Assembly: GCA_022606425.2 (NCBI GenBank)
Contig: JAHDVF020000840.1
Span: 3,100,001-3,164,000 of the forward strand
Direction: 5' to 3'
Length of the DNA stretch: 64,000 bases
Source: Lepidostoma basale
Lineage: Eukaryota > Arthropoda > Insecta > Trichoptera > Lepidostomatidae
In this document: positions 1 to 11,170 of the stretch, piece by piece
Layout: the number at the start of each line of letters is the position of its first letter
Numbering within the stretch: position 1 is the stretch's first letter
Translations under genes and position numbers: made by a program
Notes under the pieces: model-generated
Told to the model about the DNA's origin: nothing
Seen by the model: the letters and a program-made list of their open reading frames with translations, nothing else
Databases searched by the model: none

Positions 1-129
1 TGAGTCAACAACAAGATGGCGTCCGTTGGCGGCTGTCATTTGAAATTCCTCACTACAAAGTGAATTTTTCTGCATTTTTAAAATATGGATTACTCTGCCT
101 CTTTTTTTTTCAAATTGGAAAAAAAAACT

Positions 130-540
130 AACTAACTAACCATCACGCGGTCTCCCCGAAGGGGTAGGCAGAAATAATGGACTGCCACACTTTTTTCCTG
201 ACATATTTCTCTCGCTTCCTCAACATTCACACATCATCATCACATGGCCGACATTAAATATTTGATTTATTTGATCGTGCCACGTTTTCCTCGGTCTTCC
301 ACTATTTCTGGTTCCATTTACATCGTAAACATGTAATTTTTTTACCATTCTTTCTTCATTCATTCTTTCCATATGTCCAAACCATCTTAATGATCCTTTC
401 ATTATTTTGTTCATAACACCATCATTCGCACCGCATTCACTTCTTATATTTTCATTCGACACTCTATCATACACAGAGTATCCGAACATTCGTCTAAGAG
501 ATCTCATTTCTACTGCATTTATTCTACTTAACCATGTAAC
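130..540 (-). pseudogene. RTE-D retrotransposon 3' end, 5'-truncated
   Basis: The minus strand reads a C-terminal RT tail, with MRSLRRMFGYSVYDR followed by RWFGHMERMNEE and GRPRKTWHDQIN. This GRPRKxW block is the usual end of RTE/BovB-like endonuclease-RT proteins. Downstream on the minus strand comes the shared RTE-D 3' block (cccttcggggagac...gatgg) and a (GTTA)n tail, seen on the plus strand as aactaactaac near 130. The main frame is 95 codons and stops early, so this is a dead 5'-truncated copy. A second nearly collinear copy lies at 54345-54775 on the plus strand. Confidence 0.8.
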
Positions 541-621
541 CCAGTATCAATATGAACAAATAAACTCAACATTCGCCGACTTCATATTACAGATAGCCTT
601 TCTGTTATTTGAGCTTATTAA

Positions 622-1480
622 GGGGGTATCATAGTCTAGACGCCCGAATTTAAGGTGTTTTTTCGGGCGCTATAAAAAAAACGAAAAATATTTTCAATAT
701 TCATTTTTTCATAAACAATTTATTGATATTTCAACAATTAAAAAAAGTTCAATTATAAGATCCAAAAAGGTGCACGCCGGTAAAGTGGGGGCGAACAAAA
801 AAATAGTACGTCCTGGTTGGCAGGATTCCAGTCTTTCCAGTGATTTGAAAAAAAAAATCTTGAAGAAGAAGGGTGTCGAAAAAAAACGCAACATGGCGGT
901 GCGGCGATTTGAAAAAAAAAACACTTTTGCCCTATTCTTTCCACTTTCGATTTATTTTAAATACAATAGTAAAAAATAAAAAATTCACTAAAAACGTACG
1001 TAGTGCGATACTAAAAAGCTCTGTGCATATTTTCAAGTAAATTGGTAAATTAGAACTTGGGATATCATGCCAACCATATCGAAAAAAGTTAATTTTGGAA
1101 AAACGCGTTTAAAGTTTGGAGTCTAGTTTCGCGCGATCTAAGTCGATTAATGGTGTGTTATCTTTATATTTTCTCAATCAGCGATCCCAGCATCATACAA
1201 TTTTCGACCTTCCATGAAGTTGATTTCTGATGATTTATTGAGTACAAATGAGTTTTCATAATATGTGCTCTTCCCGGGTAGTTAGAGTTTTCCTGTCGTC
1301 TAAATTTAATAGGTCCCGCCCGGACCGATTTAGTCGGTGCGTTACAAAAATAACTGTAACATAGAAAATATTCAGAATTTTAGAAAATCCTATTAGGGCC
1401 ATATTTTTAAAGGTCGAAACTTAATAAGTAAGGATAAAAAGAAAACGATTCTTTCAAATTTGTACACTAGAATGCCCCCT
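622..1480. mobile_element. TTAA-flanked MITE, piggyBac-type ends
   Basis: The ends are inverted: the left begins GGGGGTATCATAGTCTAGA after TTAA (618-621), and the right is the complement of GGGGGCATTCTAGTGTAC before TTAA (1481-1484). The TTAA duplication and G-rich terminus fit a piggyBac-type non-autonomous element. No transposase is visible; the interior is AT-rich. Small frames at 709-979 look random. Confidence 0.5.
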
Positions 1481-1484
1481 TTAA

Positions 1485-2945
1485 GAGCGAGTTATTTGTC
1501 CTTTTTGCAGTCCATGGTATCCTGGCGCGATCGCAGTAATTGTCTATATTTTTATCTGCATACAAGTACTAAAAAAACTATTGATTTAACGTACTCCTCA
1601 ATTTGTAGCGTAACATTATTATGGACGATTATCTAAGTTGACTTGTTTGAGGTGGAACACGTTATTCGACGCCAAAGCGCGTGCATTTTCATAGAATTAA
1701 TTAGAAAAGCGAGTGGTTTGATTGGCCGCGGTATCTGAGTCAATGCCTCCCGTAATATCTGATCGCTCATAGCGAGTATTAAAACGATACAGCCTCTAAA
1801 TACTCGCACGCACGGGGCACGTTTTCAAATGGTTGTTTGGGAACTATGTCATTTTAGAGTTTACGTTGTTGAACTGGTGTGAATGTGATGGCACCAGTTG
1901 CATAATTTAACACGATCGCTGCGTCGGACACGGCTCCCGTGCCCATTAAAAAATTGTGGCCACGCGTCGGTCACTGGAGCCGTGTTCATGTGGTGCTTTC
2001 AGTGTTACTAACTAAATATTCTACAGCATGTCCACAATTGTTGTTATTTAGAGCTGAGATATAATACTAATTTTTGGTTTCGAAAGTTTGGTACTTTTCA
2101 GGTTCTCTGTAAAGTATGCAAAATTTTAACGCAGGGAAGTGTTAAATGGCAATCGGCACTTTTCACGAGAAATAAAATTCTTAAAGACAATGACACTATT
2201 GCAATGATAGCCGCGGGAATAAAGAAAGATAATCGACAGATCACATTCTCGACAATATGATATAGTGCAACAACTGAATCAGGGAAATAACTCAATGACT
2301 CCTGTCACCCGTTACATTCAAGACAAAAATCAAGAAAAATTGTCTTAAACTCCACTGCACAAATGATGCAGTCCCCATGAAGTCGAAATTGGAAGAATGG
2401 AGTAAGAGCTGTGGGTTATTTAATTGGATGTTACACAAGGAAATCTTGCTACTGTGAAATAAAATATCACGAAAACCTGAAAGACCCTAAACCGAATAAG
2501 CACACTCGTTGATAGATCCAGCGATAATAAGGAGAAATGGGGGATCCGTCTGTGGCATTGAGCAATCCGTGCTGCATTAACGGAGTGCTATTGCTTACCT
2601 GTGACATACACGGAGAAAAATCTGATCATGCCGGTGGACTTATGAGTCATCTTTGTTGCCATTGACGCGATGCAAGTAGAAACTGAATAAAGTTTTTTTT
2701 TAGGAAAGAAAGATTATGCAAATAAAATTAAACCGTAGTCCTACATGCCAAAAACTGTACTTCACATTTTTTTTCCCATCCCGCATATGTCTCCTCTGCC
2801 TTTTCTGCTTTTCCCACTGTAATTCTTGTGGTGTATTATTATTTTTATCTTTTATATAATGTTTCTGAAATGTTCATGTATTATATATTATGATTATTTA
2901 TTCAATAAAGTACAGCGGAGCATAGAAGTAAGATGGGGTAGATTA
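1485..2945. other. Unassigned AT-rich sequence
   Basis: I recognise no gene. A short inverted repeat (ACGGCTCC near 1929 against GGAGCCGT near 1976) lies in a slightly GC-richer patch at 1900-2000, perhaps a small MITE end. Frames such as 2098-2295 minus have no recognisable motif. Confidence 0.4.
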
Positions 2946-2949
2946 AATG

Positions 2950-3125
2950 TGGTCTAGCACCCCCTTGTTGTTGCCGTCTTTAAATGTAAGTCAGGACCAG
3001 GGAGCGTACGCCGAAGGACTCCGCTTCGCCTTATAACAGCCTCGGGTATGTGGCGGGAACTTCTATGTTCCTTTAAAAAAATGAAATAAAAGAAACACGA
3101 GTTCTTGAAGGTTACCCACCAAAAA
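2950..3125 (-). repeat. S4 GC-rich interspersed repeat, diverged copy
   Basis: On the minus strand this resembles the GC-rich repeat at 6065-6170 and 27385-27500: all carry a GAGGCTGTTAT-like block followed by a GGCG..GCGG segment. It is short, non-coding and probably SINE-like. The family is not recognised. Confidence 0.35.
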
Positions 3126-3139
3126 CTCACTACCAATAC

Positions 3140-3930
3140 ATTTTTAGAAATTGCCGCAACGGATTATAGATTGTAAAAAAAACTATTCTGCATATGTACC
3201 TCTCGGAACCTATTCAAACAGTTCGTGTTGCTAAAACGTCAATTGTTTTTTCGCCTCATCCTTCCAATATGGGGGACGTGGGACCCTATTTATAGCCGTT
3301 TTTCAAAGGATTGTATTTATTTGATCAATATATTTACTTTTCTAACTACGACAGAACATCTTGGCCAAATCACCGATTGAAGAAAAATCAAATAAGTTGA
3401 TTGGGTTGCGTGCGATATCTGTGGTTAGACGGATTTATTTTGATGTCTTTGTACAACTGCGAAAAAACAATGAACGCAGCAAACGAACAAAAAGGGTAAA
3501 GCTTTGATTATCATAACTTTATTTGGATTATAGAAGTTGAAATTATTTTTGTTATGAAATCTATACTTAACGAAATTTTAGAAATGTAGCTAGATTTTTT
3601 TTGGAGTTGAAAATTTCAACACCATGTCGTAAACAACAGAATTTAGGAAAACGCTATGCGTACTGTTTCTTATATGTTACATATGTAAATAAGACAATTT
3701 TTTTTTGTTTTATTCACTGTATGTAGAGTTATTACTGAATATTATTACTTACTAAATATGGATGAATCACGTTTCTAAAAAATCATATTTATTCGTATTC
3801 GTCAATTTGTCCTAATTCGAACAATAGCGACCACTTCGCTGTTTATAAATAAATTGAAACGGTGAGTTCGATTAAATAATACATTTATATTATTTGTATT
3901 ATTTATATTGTTTTCATCTTTCTTTTACCA
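3140..3930. other. Unassigned AT-rich sequence
   Basis: No coding or repeat feature could be supported here. Confidence 0.4.
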
Positions 3931-3935
3931 GCCGA

Positions 3936-4605
3936 TAATAGACATCAATATAATAGATGATGCATTTGAACGGTCGGAACGTTGAAAGGGTGGAGAAATT
4001 TAAATATCTCGGAAGCATACTAATAACGCAATCTCTTGACCCAGATGTAGAGATAAAATGCAGAATTGAGGCAACAAGAGCTACATTTAATAAAATGAAA
4101 TCACTCTTCTGCAATGATAACATAAATTAGAAACTCCGCCAGAGAATGATCAAATGTTATGTGTGGTCTGTTTTATTGTATGGATGTGAAACGTGGACCT
4201 TAAAAGTCAACTCAATGAATAGACTGGAAGCATTTGAAATGTGGCTCTATCGCCGAATGCTCAGAATTCCCTGGACAGACTGGTTTGCAATACTAAAGTC
4301 TTGAGGCGAGCTAGAGTTGACAGGGAGCTGTTATCAACTATCAAGGTTCGGAAGATTACACATCTGGGTCATATACTGTGTGGAAAAAAGTACCACCTTC
4401 TCCAACTGGTATTGGAGAGGAAAATTGAGGGACGCCGAGGGCCCGGCAGGAGGCATATGTCCTGGCTGCGAAACGTGAGGGAGTGGACCGGCATCCGAAG
4501 TGTGGAGGAGCGATTCCAAGCGGCGCAGGACAGGGACAGGTTCGCCGAGGTGATCGCCAACGTTGGGGGGACCCCACAGAGCACTCGTAGAAGAATAAGA
4601 TAATA
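3936..4605 (+). pseudogene. RTE-F retrotransposon RT C-terminal region, broken
   Basis: The plus strand reads VEKFKYLGSI, then LLYGCETWTL, then RLEAFEMWLYRRMLRIPW, the classic thumb-to-C-terminus order of RTE-like RTs. After a frame change the 120-codon frame at 4241-4603 gives RGPGRRHMSWLRNVREW and ERFQAAQDRDRF. An internal TAG follows the DNIN segment and at least one frameshift separates the halves, so the copy is dead. The palm with the catalytic aspartates is missing. A piece of the same family lies at 52020-52215 on the minus strand. Confidence 0.8.
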
Positions 4606-5009
4606 CATGATTAAAGAGGATTAGAACTCTGTTTTGCATAGGTATTGCTTTTAGTTATAATTAAAGACAAGCATTCACTAAATACAGTAGCAAAGTGTTC
4701 ACTTATTCTTCCAATGAATGTCCAGACCATTAATATAACATTTTATTATGCCGCAACCTGATTCTTTTGATAACTGTTAAAACACTCTCTGACATCCTGA
4801 ACACCGAATTAGGTCTAGGGAAGTGATATAAAACCAATGAGAAATTAAAAAGTTTATTTGCAGAAATTTATGCAGGAAAAAAATTGTGTGTCGATTTCTA
4901 CATATTCTAAATGTACTTTTGATAGTCATTTTGATTATAAGACTAACCACAAGTCGTGGGATTGGCATTTATCAATGAGACAATATTCCTAATTTTTAAT
5001 TCGTCTTGC

Positions 5010-5100
5010 TTGCCTCTCGTGACGCCGGTGGGGAGAGCAATCGTACTAATGCAAATGATCGCTTCGGAGATCGATATTTTTCATGTTCACAAAGAAAATA
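5010..5100 (+). pseudogene. LINE-A C-terminal scrap
   Basis: About 90 bp match the LINE-A block encoding MPVGRAI..LLNMIASEIDVFH (compare 11815-11885). No other part of the element is present. Sequence between 4610 and 5010 is unassigned. Confidence 0.6.
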
Positions 5101-5374
5101 GTTGAAAAATATTCCGCCTCATTACTGTCGCACTTGTGTATGTGTTACAATGTCGATGCATTCTTCCAAATCGGGGCTTAAATTGGAACAAAAAAAAATT
5201 GGAATCTGAAAACTTCAATTATTTTTTCGATTAACGTTTTTTGACGCATTATTTTTATTAATAAAATGTTTATTAGACTACCTTCAATGATGCAAAACTT
5301 CAATAGTAAATAATTAAAAGGTATGAAACGTCTCTTTTCTATAAGTTTTATGAAAATTACATGTTTTGCCTTTT

Positions 5375-5720
5375 TTTATTTATTGAGAGTAACATACAGC
5401 GACTTCAATATACATTTACAAACACGTAGAGACAACAAAACAAGGCTCATTACACGCTACCACAAACATTGTTAAGTAACTGACATATGTATATAAATAT
5501 ATAAGAAGAATAGAGTAACATAATATGTTGGTGAGTCAAAGAGAATAATAGTAATACTAATAATAAAAAAAAATTAAAGATGAAATATAATGAATGTAAG
5601 GTAATATAGCTTCATTCGCCCGGAAGGGTTGCTCCAACCACTTTTTTTTAAATCACTTTCATTAAGATGGAACACATGGATGTTTTTAAAGCACTTATTG
5701 TAAATGTCGCACATCCGGTA
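5375..5720 (-). pseudogene. LINE-C 3' end with C-terminal RT remnant
   Basis: Read on the minus strand, the frame gives YRMCDIYNKCF and VFHLNESDLKK, matching the plus-strand copy at 28690-29165. A 3' UTR follows and ends in the conserved TGTTACTCTCAATAA-type terminus (plus-strand 5375-5400). It is 5'-truncated with only about 40 codons left. The relation to LINE-A and LINE-B is inferred from the shared HLPAYRTN..-type block in the longer copy. Confidence 0.65.
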
Positions 5721-5721
5721 C

Positions 5722-5872
5722 ATTTTTTTTCTCCTTGTATACAGCAGGTCGTTTGAACCCAATTACTGTATACAATTTATTTTAGCTATTATATTGATTC
5801 TCATGACATGTGATCGGTAGCCAATTTATCGCCATTTTATTGTCACGTGAATTCTACACCAGACCGCGCTCT
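5722..5872 (-). repeat. SINE1 3' part
   Basis: The minus strand contains the SINE1 body (agaattcacgtgacaataaaatggcgat and catgtcatgagaatca blocks) through to the tail gttcaaacgacctgctgtat. The tRNA-like head is missing, so this is a 5'-truncated copy. Confidence 0.7.
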
Positions 5873-5999
5873 GAGCGTAAATTTGATAATGCCTTACCAA
5901 GGCGAATCATGTTATTTCCCATATAATACAGAAAAACTTCTAGAAAACATACAGTTTCTTTCTTATTAAGAAAACTTGTTATCGATATTATTTATTGTA

Positions 6000-6060
6000 G
6001 GGTAACATACAGTGATTGTTAATACACATAAAAATGAACAAACTTACAGTTAAATAAAGA
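6000..6060 (-). repeat. LINE-C 3' terminus scrap
   Basis: The agggtaacatacagtgatt block matches the LINE-C 3' terminus on the minus strand (compare 5383 and 8638). Only the tip is present. Confidence 0.5.
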
Positions 6061-6064
6061 CAGA

Positions 6065-6170
6065 AGGTTACCCACCGCTTAACCGAAGCTGTTATAGGAC
6101 GCAGCGGCGCCCCCTCGTCAGCTTCGCTCAAACAATCCCTAGGCCCGCCCCCCATCTACGCAGGACTTAC
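6065..6170 (+). repeat. S4 GC-rich interspersed repeat
   Basis: About 100 bp are similar to 27385-27500, sharing gcagcggcgcc and cgtcagc..cgctc. The unit is conspicuously GC-rich in AT-rich surroundings and partly self-complementary. No coding potential or RNA polymerase III boxes were seen. Confidence 0.5.
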
Positions 6171-6179
6171 TTCGTTATC

Positions 6180-6880
6180 GATAATTACGAGTATATGACC
6201 CATATGTATTATTATGCACATTTGAGTAAGCACCTATTATTCCGGTACTAATGGTTTGTGACCTCTGGGCCAGAATAATAAATTCGGCAAACTGAACAGG
6301 TCCGACGTACTATCTCCCTTCATTCCAGGGGGACCCGGGTCATTAAACAATTGACAGTCGTAATGGCGGATCTAATGTGCCATTGTGCCGGCCGCGAGTA
6401 GTAAGTTCACATTAGGAGGCAGATCGCACATGCCAGACTCCACAGCCAGAGGACCAGACTCCGTAGGAAGACGGATGTGATAGGAGTGTAATGAACCCGG
6501 GGAAATTACAAATGATTTATTGGAGTAATAAATCATGATTAAATGGAAAGTAAGGCCAGTAAATTTAATGAATATAACTTACTTAGTTCAGTTGGTTCAA
6601 CCCATGAAGAGTTTTAGGCTCCTTAATGTTGTTCTTGTTAATCTCCTGATCCTAAACCCTTTGATTCCACTAGACCTTTTGCCCAGCAAGGTGAAAAAGC
6701 GAGAAAATTATCTATTAAACGTAGCAGCGTTAGACAGCGCGCTGTCTACATCTCTCAGAAATCTTATCCCGTTCGGTCGTGAGTAAGTACAAAGTCTTGA
6801 TTATTATTATTATTATTATTAATATTATTATGTTGGATCGCTCTTTACAACATGACAGCATGAGCCAAATCGATGTAAAG
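6180..6880. other. Unassigned sequence
   Basis: No gene is recognised. A less AT-rich patch at 6290-6480 and a (TTA)n microsatellite near 6803-6832 are the only visible structure. The 83-codon frame at 6535-6786 has no motif. Confidence 0.35.
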
Positions 6881-6884
6881 GGTA

Positions 6885-7062
6885 TTATAGCTATCATAGT
6901 GATTCTCGTGACATGTGATAAGTAGCTAATCTATCGCCATTTTATTTTCTAGTGAATTCTACTCTAGACCAAAGACAGTGTGACAAACACACTGCCCTCC
7001 CCGGGAATCAAGCCCGGAACTTTCGGGGTTGCAGTCAATGCACTTACCATTCGGCCACGAAA
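6885..7062 (-). repeat. SINE1, tRNA-derived head and body
   Basis: Read on the minus strand, the head has an A-box-like cgtggccgaatggtaag and a B-box-like gggcttgattcccgg, followed by the SINE1 body ending in catgtcacgagaatca. This is an RNA polymerase III-type SINE. It is not a tRNA gene because acceptor and anticodon arms do not pair and the body continues. Confidence 0.75.
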
Positions 7063-7064
7063 GT

Positions 7065-7290
7065 CGTCCTTGCTCCTTTGCCTCCAAGTTCCCGCTATAA
7101 CACTTGGTCTGGATCATTACTAGAAACCCATTCGCAAATCAATGGATTCATTGCTCTTCTTGGAAGGAATTATATTACTCCGAACCAGATGTCATCTCTG
7201 GCTTGATGGTGGTGATGAAATCGCGGCTTGGTGTTTCTGATTAACAATAAGTGATAAGCTGGTGCGGGTTAATCACCGGAATTCTGTCCG
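7065..7290. other. Unassigned sequence with a weak 84-codon frame
   Basis: The frame 6952-7206 runs through SINE1 and into this stretch; it has no recognisable domain. I list the stretch only as unassigned. Confidence 0.3.
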
Positions 7291-7600
7291 TATTCATAAT
7301 GATTCTTCTTCTTCTTCTTCCTTGAAGAAGACCTACGTGGTCTGTTCTCCAGGAGGTCGCTCCTCCAGTAAGGTGGATTCCCAACTGTCCTTCCATCTTT
7401 TAGGGGGTGTTCCACGAGAACGAGTCCCGTGAGGCTGATTATGTAGTGCAATATAAGGGAGTCTGATAGTGTCCATTCATTGAACATGACCGTACCAGTG
7501 CCTCCTTCGCTGTCTACTTCATCTTATAATATATTAAACTTGTGTTTTGCCCGCTTTCGTCCTCAGTGTCGTCATCTCGGAAGTCCTCAAAACTTGTTTT
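7290..7600 (-). pseudogene. RTE-E C-terminal fragment
   Basis: The minus strand encodes a decayed KTLRxRIR..VEDI..WGR-type tail with LVLVEHPLKDGR in a shifted frame, as in the copy at 44690-45007. It ends in the (GAAGAA)n tract visible as ttcttcttcttc at 7303-7320. It is frameshifted and 5'-truncated. Confidence 0.65.
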
Positions 7601-7800
7601 TTATTTTTTTATTAAAATAATAAATTCAAAAATTAACTTCATCACATAGTTTTTCTTTATGTAGCAATGTTCTTCCCAGTTTTGAGCACCATCTTCTGCA
7701 TAAAAGTTAAAATCACTTTCCCTTCAGTAAATGTACAAAATTTCATACAATTACATTTATTTAAAAAAATATGTATTATTTACTGTTAAGGATTTTTTAA

Positions 7801-8030
7801 TGAACTAAAACACTGTTTTTTCCATTTTGAGTTTTTTTTTCTCGACATGTTTCGAAGGCTCACACATTCATCATCGGGAGAACTAAATAAATTTATTTCG
7901 ATGTAAATTTATATTGAATTTATATCGTTCTCCCGATAATGAAGGTGTAAGCCTTCGAAACGTGTCAAGAAAATTAAACTCAAAAGTGGAAAAAACAGTG
8001 TTTTAAATCATAAAAAATCATCATTATGGA
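7801..8030. repeat. P3 PLE-like inverted pair with hammerhead-like cores
   Basis: A long dyad: aaaacactgttttttccatt at the left is answered by tggaaaaaacagtgtttt at the right. Each arm holds a core, minus strand at 7844-7878 and plus strand at 7933-7966, reading CCGATAAT, a GAAGG/CCTTC stem, GAAAC and GTGTC. The loop is about 45 bp of AT-rich DNA. The core fits a hammerhead with one extra base before stem II. No protein is encoded. Confidence 0.6.
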
Positions 8031-8615
8031 ATTCCACAGTGTTAACGCCTTAAGTTTATATAAAATATACTGTTAAAATTATTCAATTTATTTCAAATTA
8101 TATTCTTCATAACCAACTGGTTTACTTTCACGCACTGAATTAAACAAAAAGGCGGACAGAGAAAATATACCGCCATACCTTTATATGCTGAAATATAAGT
8201 TTTTAATAAAGTTTTTTCACTTGCATGCGAGTCGAAGTGCGTGTCATACATGCACTATACTACGCCAACATGACTTTCAGAATTCGATAATTTTGATAAG
8301 CTCATTGTATGTATTTTTTATGGTATTTCTCAATTTCGTGCTCTATTCACATTTTTGCGTTTAATTAACCATATAGGCGACCAAAATATTATTTTTTATA
8401 ATGATTCCTTTCGTAGCTCTTGAATTAGTAAATTTACTATACTTTATATAGACCTTTTGTTACATTATTCTTTTTTTTATATCATACAATTTTGTAGAAC
8501 ATTATATTAAATATATAATTATGATGAAAACATCTTGTTTTGTAGTTGTCTTTTATACAAGTATGTTACTGAAGTAAAATATAATATAAAAATGAAAACT
8601 AATTATGATTATTAT
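8030..8615. other. Unassigned AT-rich sequence
   Basis: Nothing beyond AT-rich sequence could be supported. Confidence 0.35.
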
Positions 8616-8621
8616 TTTTTA

Positions 8622-9260
8622 TATTTATTAAGGGTAACAAACAGCGATTTCAATATACATATATAAACAAATAGAGGCAACAAAACAATGCCAATTAAAT
8701 GCTACCACAAATATTGAATACCAACTGACAGAATACTCTTAAATATGATATATAAAAATTAATAAAGTAATTGTTCTGCTTAATGCTTAATAAACATAAA
8801 TCTTCATAGATGGCGTTAGTATGTAGATTATATAGATTAATCTTAGAGATTAACATATATAATCAAAATCTTCATAGATGGTGCATTGAAACTGACATGT
8901 GAATTCTGGCGTTGGACTTTAACATATATACAACTTCCAAAAAAAATTGTCAGACATGGTCATAAGAAAGGTGGATTCCCCAGAATGTTGTAATTACATA
9001 AAGTGTACACTTAACCCAACCAATGACAGGTCATAAGTCCTGTAAACATCTTGATCAACCATATTCAGTTTCCAATTTGCATCTTCGTCTCTATTGAGAT
9101 ACAATTAAATCATGAATTGGATAACCCGCAATGGGTGAAATCCAGTATTCGTATACAAGTATATGTATACATTCAAAAAATATAATAATAAAGTAATTTG
9201 ATATTTTAGTGAGTCAAAGAGAATAATAGTAATACTAATAATAATGAATAATCAAAAATG
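8622..9260 (-). repeat. LINE-C 3' UTR copy with an insertion
   Basis: The start (attaagggtaacaaacagcg) and 9185-9260 (gagtcaaagagaataatagt) match the LINE-C 3' UTR as it occurs at 5383-5590. About 400 bp between roughly 8770 and 9185 do not match and are likely an insertion of unknown type. Confidence 0.5.
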
Positions 9261-9690
9261 AAATATAATAATTTCTTACAGGCGTAAGAAATACAACATG
9301 ACGTATAAAATTATAAAAGTGATTTGAATTATTTTATTATATACTTAGCTTTTAAAATAATCTAGTCAAATATTAAATAGTACCACAGACACGATTTTTG
9401 TCAAAGGCTTTGATTTATTAAAGTTTATGTCGACATAACATAGTATGTAGCACGATAATGATTTAGATGTACTTGACAGGTAATAAAGGCATATAGCTTG
9501 ACGAATTTTAATAAAAAAATACATTTTTTCGCCTTGTTTTTCTTTATTATGGCGCTTAGCGAGTGTGAAGAATCGTTCTGGTGAGTGATGACTAAATATT
9601 TCAAATTCGCCCACAAACAGTATCGTTAAGTAAATAGGTAACATCAAAACGAATTCTCATAATTTTCCGATGACCAAAACGATGTATATT
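9260..9690. other. Unassigned AT-rich sequence
   Basis: The minus-strand frame at 9366-9647 (93 codons) is lysine and tyrosine rich, overlaps a second frame, and shows no domain. Probably chance. Confidence 0.35.
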
Positions 9691-10030
9691 CGTCTTCATT
9701 TTCGAGTGACAGGTCCCCCGAATTCTTCTTCTTCCTCTTATTTTAAGTCGCATGGGATGATGATATCCAGCCATCTCTCCATCTCTTTGGTGACATTCCT
9801 GGTAATATCTTGCTGCTTGGATTTTCATCTTTAACAATTTTTGCAATTCTTGTATTCTCCATGCGGTCCACGTGGTCTCTCCAAAAGCGCCTTCTGCTTC
9901 TTCCCCATCTCACTATGTCCTCAACACCACAGACAGACTTTATCGTTTTATTTCTGATTCGATCTCTGAGGGTTTTGCCTGCGATGGAGCGTAGGGTTCG
10001 CATTTCTGTTAATCTAAGAAGGTTCTTAGT
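9690..10030 (-). pseudogene. RTE-E C-terminal fragment
   Basis: The minus strand reads MRTLRSIAGKTLRDRIRN, then VCGVEDIVRWGR and RRFWRDHVDRMENTR, and in a nearby frame SPKRWRDGWISSS. This is the RTE-like C-terminal segment of the copies at 44690 and 57937. The last block needs a frame change, and a (GAAGAA)-type tract lies at about 9722-9737. 5'-truncated and not functional. Confidence 0.8.
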
Positions 10031-11090
10031 TCTGTTGGTAAATTTCAGTAAAAATACAAAACATTCAATCGATTATTTATGTTTTACTTAGTTGTAAGAT
10101 AAAGGAACTACATTAACGATATTTTTTTAAAACTTAGGCAGATTACAAAAACGTGTACAAAATGTATTGTCACAATATAATAGAAATATTTACAAATATA
10201 AGTCATAGAAAAAATAGAACATAAATTCGTTCATGATAGAATTATTTAAGATTTAAAAAAAATCCAGTTGTCTTTAATTTTTTTCATTTCCAAATCCGTC
10301 TGCTACCTATATTCCTGGTACAGGATTACCCTTCACGAGACATTACTGTATCATAATAGGCAATTCTTCCAAAGGCAGATAGCTTATCGCCAGTCAAAGT
10401 GCAGTGGGATAGCGCCCTAAAGGGCTTTGTTCCTTCTGGGAAGTTTGTGTGGGTACAAACTCAAATTCGGTGATTTAGATTCGGTTTAAAAGAAATTCTC
10501 TGTTTTATCTACTGAAACACGTATTAAAATGGGTTGTTAAGTGCTGGGAATATTTCCAATCGTAATTTATGTCTTTAGAAGAATTTGTCGTTACATGAAC
10601 ATTATAGTGCAATGTACAATTATTATCGTAAAAGAGGGTGCAACCTTTTACTGTAAGGTAACTAATACTACTTGCAACTCGTTAAATACCATATACCCGA
10701 AAGTAAACCAAATTCTACGTTAAGTTTCATGGTTTAATTTTTTTTTGTCATTCACCAATAACTAGGCAATTAGAACAAAATTCAAAATAATACAGAAAAA
10801 TTATTGGGCATGCTCATCGTTTGAATTTTAAATTAATATCGCAGAGAATCGAAGTATTCCTCTCTCGCTCTTGTTATCGAAATTCATTTCTCGTATACTA
10901 TTGGATTTGAACTTGGGCTTGGATCTTCTGGCTTACAGAGGTTCAGCTCAAGTAGCTATTCCTCTTATGTCTGATGGGAACATTGTTGGAAGGTGATTTG
11001 GTGGGTTGTTGGTTTATGCGGGGCATGATTTGTATGGCGAAGTGTTCCTCTGAAGGAGGATCGATTTTGGATTTGACGACAATCGTATAG
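10030..11090. other. Unassigned AT-rich sequence
   Basis: No repeat family or gene was recognised. The 60-codon frame at 10541 has no motif. Confidence 0.35.
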
Positions 11091-11093
11091 GTT

Positions 11094-11170
11094 TTGCCTA
11101 TTTACTTAAACTTACTTAAACAACCGTTGTCGTCCATTGCTGGACATAGGCCTCCCCCATACTTCTCCAC
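11094..11170 (-). pseudogene. RTE-F 3' tip, interrupted by LINE-A
   Basis: On the minus strand the sequence encodes the common RTE ending WR..GEAYVQQW-like block (ccattgctggacataggcc in reverse). It continues beyond the LINE-A insertion at 12069-12090, where cacgtattcctatc completes the block also seen uninterrupted at 49700-49735. The TCCAC pentamer is present at both junctions. Confidence 0.6.

Larger units (their letters stand above)
5300..5965. repeat. P5 PLE-like inverted pair, split by later insertions
   Basis: The left arm at about 5300-5372 (minus) carries the complement of GGCAAAACATGT and a tctataagtttta tail. The right arm at 5880-5965 (plus) reads TTTGATAATGCCTTACCAAGG followed by CGAATCATGT and then the aaaacttctagaaaac tail. 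Together they make the hairpin seen intact at 49430-49600. LINE-C and SINE1 (5375-5872) now separate the arms, so those arrived later. Confidence 0.5.

Noticed and set aside
4334..4639. Overlapping minus-strand frames of 73-101 codons
   Set aside because: Shadows of the RTE-F C-terminal codons on the plus strand.
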